The notes beneath the pieces were generated by a model. That model saw nothing but the letters and a program-made list of their open reading frames with translations. It had not been told where the DNA came from and made no database searches. A stretch of 64,000 nucleotides of DNA from Colius striatus (Eukaryota > Chordata > Aves > Coliiformes > Coliidae), in contig NC_084759.1 in NCBI RefSeq assembly GCF_028858725.1, forward strand, positions 90,640,889-90,704,888, given 5' to 3'. A program made the translations under genes and the position numbers. Shown here one piece after another: positions 58,761 through 64,000 of this stretch (positions within the stretch are counted from its first letter, which is position 1; every line of letters starts with the position of its first letter).

Positions 58761-61700
58761 AGCCCGAGAGCTTCCGCTCTGCTGCAAGGACAGCGACTGG
58801 TTATTTCTCCCCCCTCCCCAGGGTGCGGAGGATTTCCCCGACTGCTGCATCCTGATCCTCAGGCTTCTGCCTGCAGCCTTCCACGCGTCGGGAACGCCTC
58901 TAGTTTCTCTGGTGGCTGGAAGCGTACTTACAAAACCCTCCTAACGAAAATTTGGTCACCGTCGGCCTGACCAAACCAACGTGTTTTTCCACTCGTTAAA
59001 ATGAAAAGGGGCATCGATGTGCTGCTGGACTAAATTACGCTTGTCAGCCCTTGGCCGTGGGGCTGCTTTTTTTTTTTTTTCCCTTCTACTTTGTAGCCCT
59101 ACATGCCAGTTCCAATTCACTCGTCTGTCAGAAAAGCAATATCGGCAGCCGCTCTTGAGCTCTGTTCCTGTAGCATCCATTCTGATATAATGCATCACGG
59201 TTTATTAGTGTATGCCTCAAATTCCTGTACTGGTCTCGTTCTCTGTTCAGAAAGCAAGCAGAACTCTCCAGAAAGTGTTGAAGCTGGAGGCACTATTGGC
59301 AATTTTATAGTTAGGTGTCTTTTTTGTTTCAGGATAGAGTTCAGAAAAGACAGTAAGTATATTGTAATGCTAAGTGTATCTTTTAAAAAATGTGATGAAG
59401 AGTAAACATGTTACAATTTTACAGTAGAATGTTTTGTTAGAGATCCGATATGCTTTAGTACTCTTAATATTTCCCCCCTCCATGAATTGATGTTGGTTAC
59501 ACGGGATGGTGGAAAGAACTGGAGTTAACTGTGGGCATGGGAATAATAATCATTCTTTCAGGAGAACTCTTGTATTTTCACTTACCCGTATATAGCCCAT
59601 AATAGCTTTCTTGCCCTTCAGAGTATTGCAGTTGGTTTTCCCAGTCCAGGTAACTAAAGTCCTTATGGTTTTCTTTCATTGTTCCCTGTGAATTACACTC
59701 ATGTGAGAGTTTTACTGGCATTCCTAAAGCAGAAGAGTTTTGAAGGTGTCATGAGGTCATAGTTAATTTGACAAAAACTTATTTAAAAAAACAAAACAAA
59801 AAACTTCATTTTAGAATTGTTAACTAGAATTTGTGGAAATGGCTCAAATAAATGAATTTGTCTTGCTTATGTGTATTCTTTCTGTAACATGATTTTTTCT
59901 CTTATCTGAGTTATTTCAAATACTGCAGTGGCAGCAGAGTTACCTCAGAGTATAACTTTAAGCAGGTCGTTTATAAAACATTAGGTAGGTGCAACTGTAT
60001 CGGCTTCTAAAGCAGGTTGTATTTCCTCATCTGGAGGGTTGCATGAACTCAGACACAACCTTAGAGCTCACAGTGTTAACTTTTCAGACTTTTTCACATT
60101 AGTTCCCATCCCATTGTCCAATGAAACCAGCATAAAGACAAGAATGGAGAACTGGAAGAGTAAAACAGTAGTGGTTGCTTGTGTCCATGATGGTGTCACC
60201 AATGCACTTTGGTTTCAGGAGCAGGTGAAATTGATTAGACAGCTCACTGTAAATTAAGAGTAAAGAGGAATGAATATGGACAGGTTTGCTCGAATAACTT
60301 CCTGTACCGTTTTGACTTTTCTTTTTCCTGTTATTTTTCCACATCAAAATAAAGGAATTTAGGGCATATGATTTATAGGGATTGCATGTTAATGTTTTCT
60401 GTTCCGATATGTAACTACTTTATTGGGTTTTTTTTTCACTTGCAGAGTCAACTGTTCATTTTATTTCAAAATTGGAGCTTGTCGTCATGGAGACAGGTGT
60501 TCTCGGTTGCACAACAAACCAACATTTAGCCAGGTTTGTTTTCCTTTTGTTTTCTTTCTTGTGAAAGTATATTCCTGCTTCTTTAAAATGTAGATGCTCA
60601 GAGTGAGTAATTTCCGAGCTCCAGATTAAGTAGTTCACTTTTGGCCCCAGTTTATATGGGTTTTTTTGCTTTTTTGGGGATATTCTATTTATTTCTCCCA
60701 GCATTTCTAATTATCTCCTGTCACCCTTAATGGCTGCAGGAAGCGATGCTGTTGTAAGCTTGCCTGTAGTAGAGACCAACCAGTGCTAACTTTCAGGTGA
60801 GTGTGCCTTCTCAGTGGTGTTTAGGCACTTAAACCATCCCAGATTTTTTTAATCAGTGTTCCACCTGTCTCAAAGGTGTGAACTTAAATTTATGCACATA
60901 ATAGAGGAAAACTAATTAACAAATAAAAGCGACTCATCTGTCATTACTTTTGCTCTCTGACCCAGGCTCTTAAATTTTGAGAGTAGCTTACGTGATTCCT
61001 TTGAATGTGAAAAATTTGTTTCTTGAAAACAACTTGCCTGGTTGCTGAGGGTGTATATGGCAGTTGACTTGACAGATTATTTAATCTGTGGCTATGTGAA
61101 TACCGTTATACATGCAATGTGTGACTGCATGTCTGCCAGAAGGGGGAAAAATAAAGTTGCAGTGGGTGATAGATTTTTTTTTTTTGTTTTTAATATTACA
61201 AGCTCTGTAGTTTTCAGAAATTAGATTCCTAAGAAGTGTCTGCTTTGCTTTTTTGCTTTTTTCTATCACTGCTGATTGTCAGGGTATACAGATAAATTGA
61301 TTTATTTGGGAATATTGTATATGATAAAATGAAAGCTACTGTGTTATCAGCAATTTCACCTGCAAAGGTAAAGTTTGCATAGCAGTGGAGTCCTCTGCAA
61401 GTTCATTTTAGCTAATTTGGAGCAGAATTGTTGAGAGTGGTGGACTAGTGTTGGTTTGGGGAGAAACAGGGAGGCAAATACTGTCCTTGTGAGTGGTTAA
61501 GAGCAATGGAGCTCACCAAGATAAACTTTGCAAGTGTGTCAGTGTGCAGGAGGAGTTCTGGGGGGGCTGTGAAGCCTACTGATGATAGGAACCACTGCTG
61601 ATATTTTGTCTACAGAAACAGTTTTTCACTCCTAGGAATGTTATAATACCAAATGTAAATTATTGTATCTCAGAATATTGCCCATTTTTGAAACTGCTTC

Positions 61701-63372
61701 ATGTCGCTGCCCTACATGGAGAGCAGGCTGAAATGCAGTTGGTTTAGAGACTGAATTCAGGTCACTTGCTGCTAGAATATATTTCTGATTTGGACCACTT
61801 CTACAGTAACTTCAAAACAACCCCAAACCAACCTGCATCTTTTTATTCAGAAAAGCCTGTGTGTGTACCAAGGATCTCCTCTGTCTGTGCAGGCTTTAGC
61901 TTTGCTGTAGGAGGTGGCAGGGCAGGCCAGGCTCGCTTGGTGATGTCTGTGGCTGCTACAGCATTGCACCCAGCAGACCTGGCACTGTGCGCTGACACTT
62001 CTAGCATATCTAGCAGATGCATAGGGTTCACGATGAAAATCTTTACTTGTATGCAGATTGATAATCAGCTGTGATAGAAAATAGAAGAAGAGAGACCTCA
62101 CTAAGGAGAAGTTAGTGGCACAGTATTTTTATCTTGTGTCTCGCTCCTGCTGGTGCGGCTACTTTATAGAGGAGCCCTGTTAGGAAAGGTGGTGCAATCC
62201 AGGGTGATCGAATTACAGCTAATCAGCAGAAACACTGTAACTACATTATTGTTTCTGGCTCTCTTCAATTGTAGGCTTTTAAAACATAGTTATTTTAAAC
62301 CTGGGCTGTGGAAGCACAGAGCTTTGGTTGGTATAACCATACCCATTGTAAAGCAAATGTGTGATTATTTTTTAATTATTCTTTTTTTTTTATTTTACTC
62401 TTTAAAATGTGCTGTTGTGGAATTTTGTACATGTTCAATGGGCAGCATATGTAGGTATGACATTGCTGGTCCTGTGACTTCTTTAAGCTGTGAATTCTTA
62501 CTGTGACTAATAATAATGCGTAAGCTAAAATTATTTGGGGATCGCGATTCGTACTAACTAACGTTGAGCTTGTATTTTAAATAATCAAATCTCAATTTTT
62601 GAGCTGCTTACAGTGATATGGACGTTTGGAATTCTTTTGTACTATTAGTTTACTAACTTAAACATGGTTTGTTTTTTCAGACAACTTGATTTTAAGAAGA
62701 ACGGTACAAATGTAAGGTTTCAAGTCTGCCTGGGCTAATTCTTCAAGTAAAAAGCAGAAGGGCTAAAAGGATATTGTCCTTATTTGAAGGATCGGAAACA
62801 TGTGAACCTATGATGCTATTATATTATTTAAACAGAAATTCCACCAAGAAATTCCTGATGCACAAAACAAGACGTAGCTCTTGCCTAAAAAACCTTAGTG
62901 TCTGCTGTTAATGTTGTAGACTCTCTGGCATTATGTATTCTACGCTGTGCACGTAACACCCATTTTTTTTTTTCCCCCCCTAGACTTAACAGTGAATCTG
63001 GTCTCCAAGCTAGGCATCTGCATAATTTCACATAGTTTGACATTTTAGTTTACCGTGCCTCACAACTCCTGTTTTGAGGATAGCTGTTGACAGAAACGCA
63101 GCTCTTTCTTGGTGGTTAATTAAAACTGTTTTCATAATATGATGGTCTGGATGCAATTTTGGAAGATACTCTGCAAATACAAAAGGAAGTCTTAAGAATA
63201 AAAATAGATACTTTTAGCTGTTTGCAAACAAGTTGTCTCTTTGCAATTGTCTATTATATGCACAGCAGCCAGTAGAATTCCCCTTTTTATTTTTTTTCCC
63301 CGCAGACCATCTTGATTCAAAACATCTATCGTAACCCCCAAAACAGTGCACAGACGGCTGACGGCTCACACT
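57860..63372 (+). CDS. U2AF1: U2AF 35 kDa subunit, 5' half of gene (partial, exits window)
   Basis: Three coding exons (57860-57903, 60446-60533, 63306-63372) give residues 1-67 of the small subunit of U2 auxiliary factor, the nuclear splicing factor that reads the AG at 3' splice sites and recruits U2 snRNP with U2AF2. Visible are the N-terminus [15 protein letters not shown], the complete first CCCH zinc finger (C18, C27, C33, H37; spacing CX8CX5CX3H) with Ser34, the residue recurrently mutated in human myeloid disease, and the following exon. The U2AF-homology motif, second zinc finger and RS tail lie beyond 64000. Exon sizes of 88 and 67 bp fit the vertebrate gene. Introns are 2542 and 2772 bp. 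The divergent orientation to CRYAA matches mammals. Confidence 0.97.
57904..60445 (+). other. U2AF1 intron 1
   Basis: Begins GTGAGT within the CpG island and ends with a T-rich tract and CAG. The first 850 bp are GC-rich with many C-runs; the rest is AT-rich single-copy sequence. I see no transposable element or additional exon. Confidence 0.85.
60446..60533 (+). CDS. U2AF1: U2AF1 exon 2, first zinc finger
   Basis: 88 bp after a strong polypyrimidine tract and TTGCAG acceptor. It completes Lys15 and encodes [20 protein letters not shown] followed by LHNKPTFSQ: the CCCH zinc finger that helps recognise the 3' splice site. Donor CAG|GTTTGT is weak at +4/+5, which fits the alternative splicing that follows this exon. 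Confidence 0.97.
60534..63305 (+). other. U2AF1 intron 2
   Basis: Bounded by GTTTGT and a long pyrimidine tract ending CCCCGCAG. AT-rich, with poly-T runs near 61171, 62380 and 62960. No recognisable repeat family or second exon is visible. Confidence 0.8.
63306..63372 (+). CDS. U2AF1: U2AF1 alternative exon Ab (isoform b type)
   Basis: 67 bp between CCCCGCAG and CACT|GTAAGT, encoding [20 protein letters not shown] followed by SHC. The vertebrate gene has two mutually exclusive 67-bp exons here. The common isoform a exon reads [20 protein letters not shown]; this one carries the isoform b substitutions (L47, I48, Q49, A59-type and T61-type changes, S and H before the last Cys). I see no second copy up to 64000, so the isoform a exon should lie just outside the window, consistent with Ab lying upstream of exon 3 in mammals. 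Confidence 0.88.
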
Positions 63373-64000
63373 GTAAGTCCCACAGTTGGAGAAATTTTTT
63401 TAAAGAATGGTGTTAAAGAGCCCACTCCTAATTATGAGAAAATAATGTTGGCTTCTGAGCTGCTGACATAAAGCTGTTGCAAACAGGACAAGTGACGGAA
63501 CTCTTCTTGCGCATAGATCAAGAACTTGTCAAATGTGTGCAATTCAGAATGCAGAGCTGGCTGCATAAATTGGACTCGATGCAGATCCTCCTTTGTACTG
63601 CAAAGTGAAGCTTGATTGCTTAGTAACAACTGCATTCTTTTAAAAAAGATGAAGCTGCAGACGTTTCTCAAATTCTTGATATAACTAAAAAAGAAAAACC
63701 AAACCCCCCAAAACCAAATAGGTGTATGTGTGATGTACGGTAAGTTTCCCGAAACTGTGGGTTTTCTTTCATCTTAACTTTCTTAGGATAATGGAGATTT
63801 CATGTTATGCTGTAATTATTGTACTGCTTCCTTTCCTGGGATTTTGCTATTAAGAAACTATTCAGTAAAACCACATGCAAACAAATTACGCCTGTAATTG
63901 TAACTCGAATACTGTGTTTGGATGGATGCCATCTATTACACATCCGCCTGAAATTATGCAAATCCCCTCCGTAGGAATATTGGTGAATAAAATACAATAA
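63373..64000 (+). other. Start of U2AF1 intron after exon Ab
   Basis: Follows the GTAAGT donor. I looked for the second 67-bp alternative exon (encoding TIALLNIYR) and found none, so it lies further right. Confidence 0.7.

Noticed and set aside
57557-58855. Long overlapping open frames (260-327 codons) on both strands near U2AF1 exon 1
   Set aside because: Stops are rare in very GC-rich DNA; the peptides are Arg/Pro/Gly-rich, of low complexity and match nothing, and a real exon with GT donor occupies the same place.

Overview
The window is nuclear DNA from a bird. It carries 3' ends and reverse-transcriptase pieces of CR1 LINEs on both strands, and avian-type copies of two vertebrate genes that are also neighbours in mammals: CRYAA (alpha-A crystallin, minus strand, complete in three exons, 22260-24781) and the 5' half of U2AF1 (35 kDa U2 snRNP auxiliary factor, plus strand, exons at 57860, 60446 and 63306, running off the right edge). 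The two genes point away from each other across about 33 kb, the same arrangement as the human 21q22.3 interval. The sequence does not let me name the species.

Layout. 1-21.4 kb: intergenic DNA downstream of CRYAA with three CR1 fragments, simple repeats, a perfect 11-bp palindrome and a (AGAGG)15 tract beside a CpG-rich patch; no supportable gene. 21.4-25 kb: CRYAA with TATA box, a Maf-type half-palindrome upstream and a likely poly(A) signal. 25-42 kb: intergenic DNA with CR1 copies and solo LTRs. 42.2-49.3 kb: a class I (gammaretrovirus-like) endogenous retrovirus with both LTRs, a tRNA-Arg(CCU) primer site and a 4-bp target duplication. 49.3-57 kb: an unidentified GC-rich block, CR1, another LTR copy and a CR1 next to the U2AF1 promoter. 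57.5-58.8 kb: the U2AF1 CpG island and exon 1. 60-64 kb: exon 2 and an alternative exon of U2AF1 whose peptide matches the Ab (isoform b) version of the mutually exclusive exon pair.

The most unusual object is the provirus. Its two 523-bp LTRs differ at one base, so it inserted recently, yet its genes are wrecked: MA is frameshifted, CA is fused to protease with nucleocapsid missing, RT carries an 11-bp duplication, thumb and most of integrase are gone, and env survives only as a transmembrane tail. The untranslated leader holds 25 tandem copies of a ~48-bp unit. Each unit can fold into two hairpins, and two of the three loop variants in the array are exactly complementary to each other. The simplest reading is a non-autonomous provirus mobilised by a helper, with an amplified leader RNA element that may have helped packaging or dimerisation. 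That function is inference; the array, its structure and the LTR identity are visible directly.
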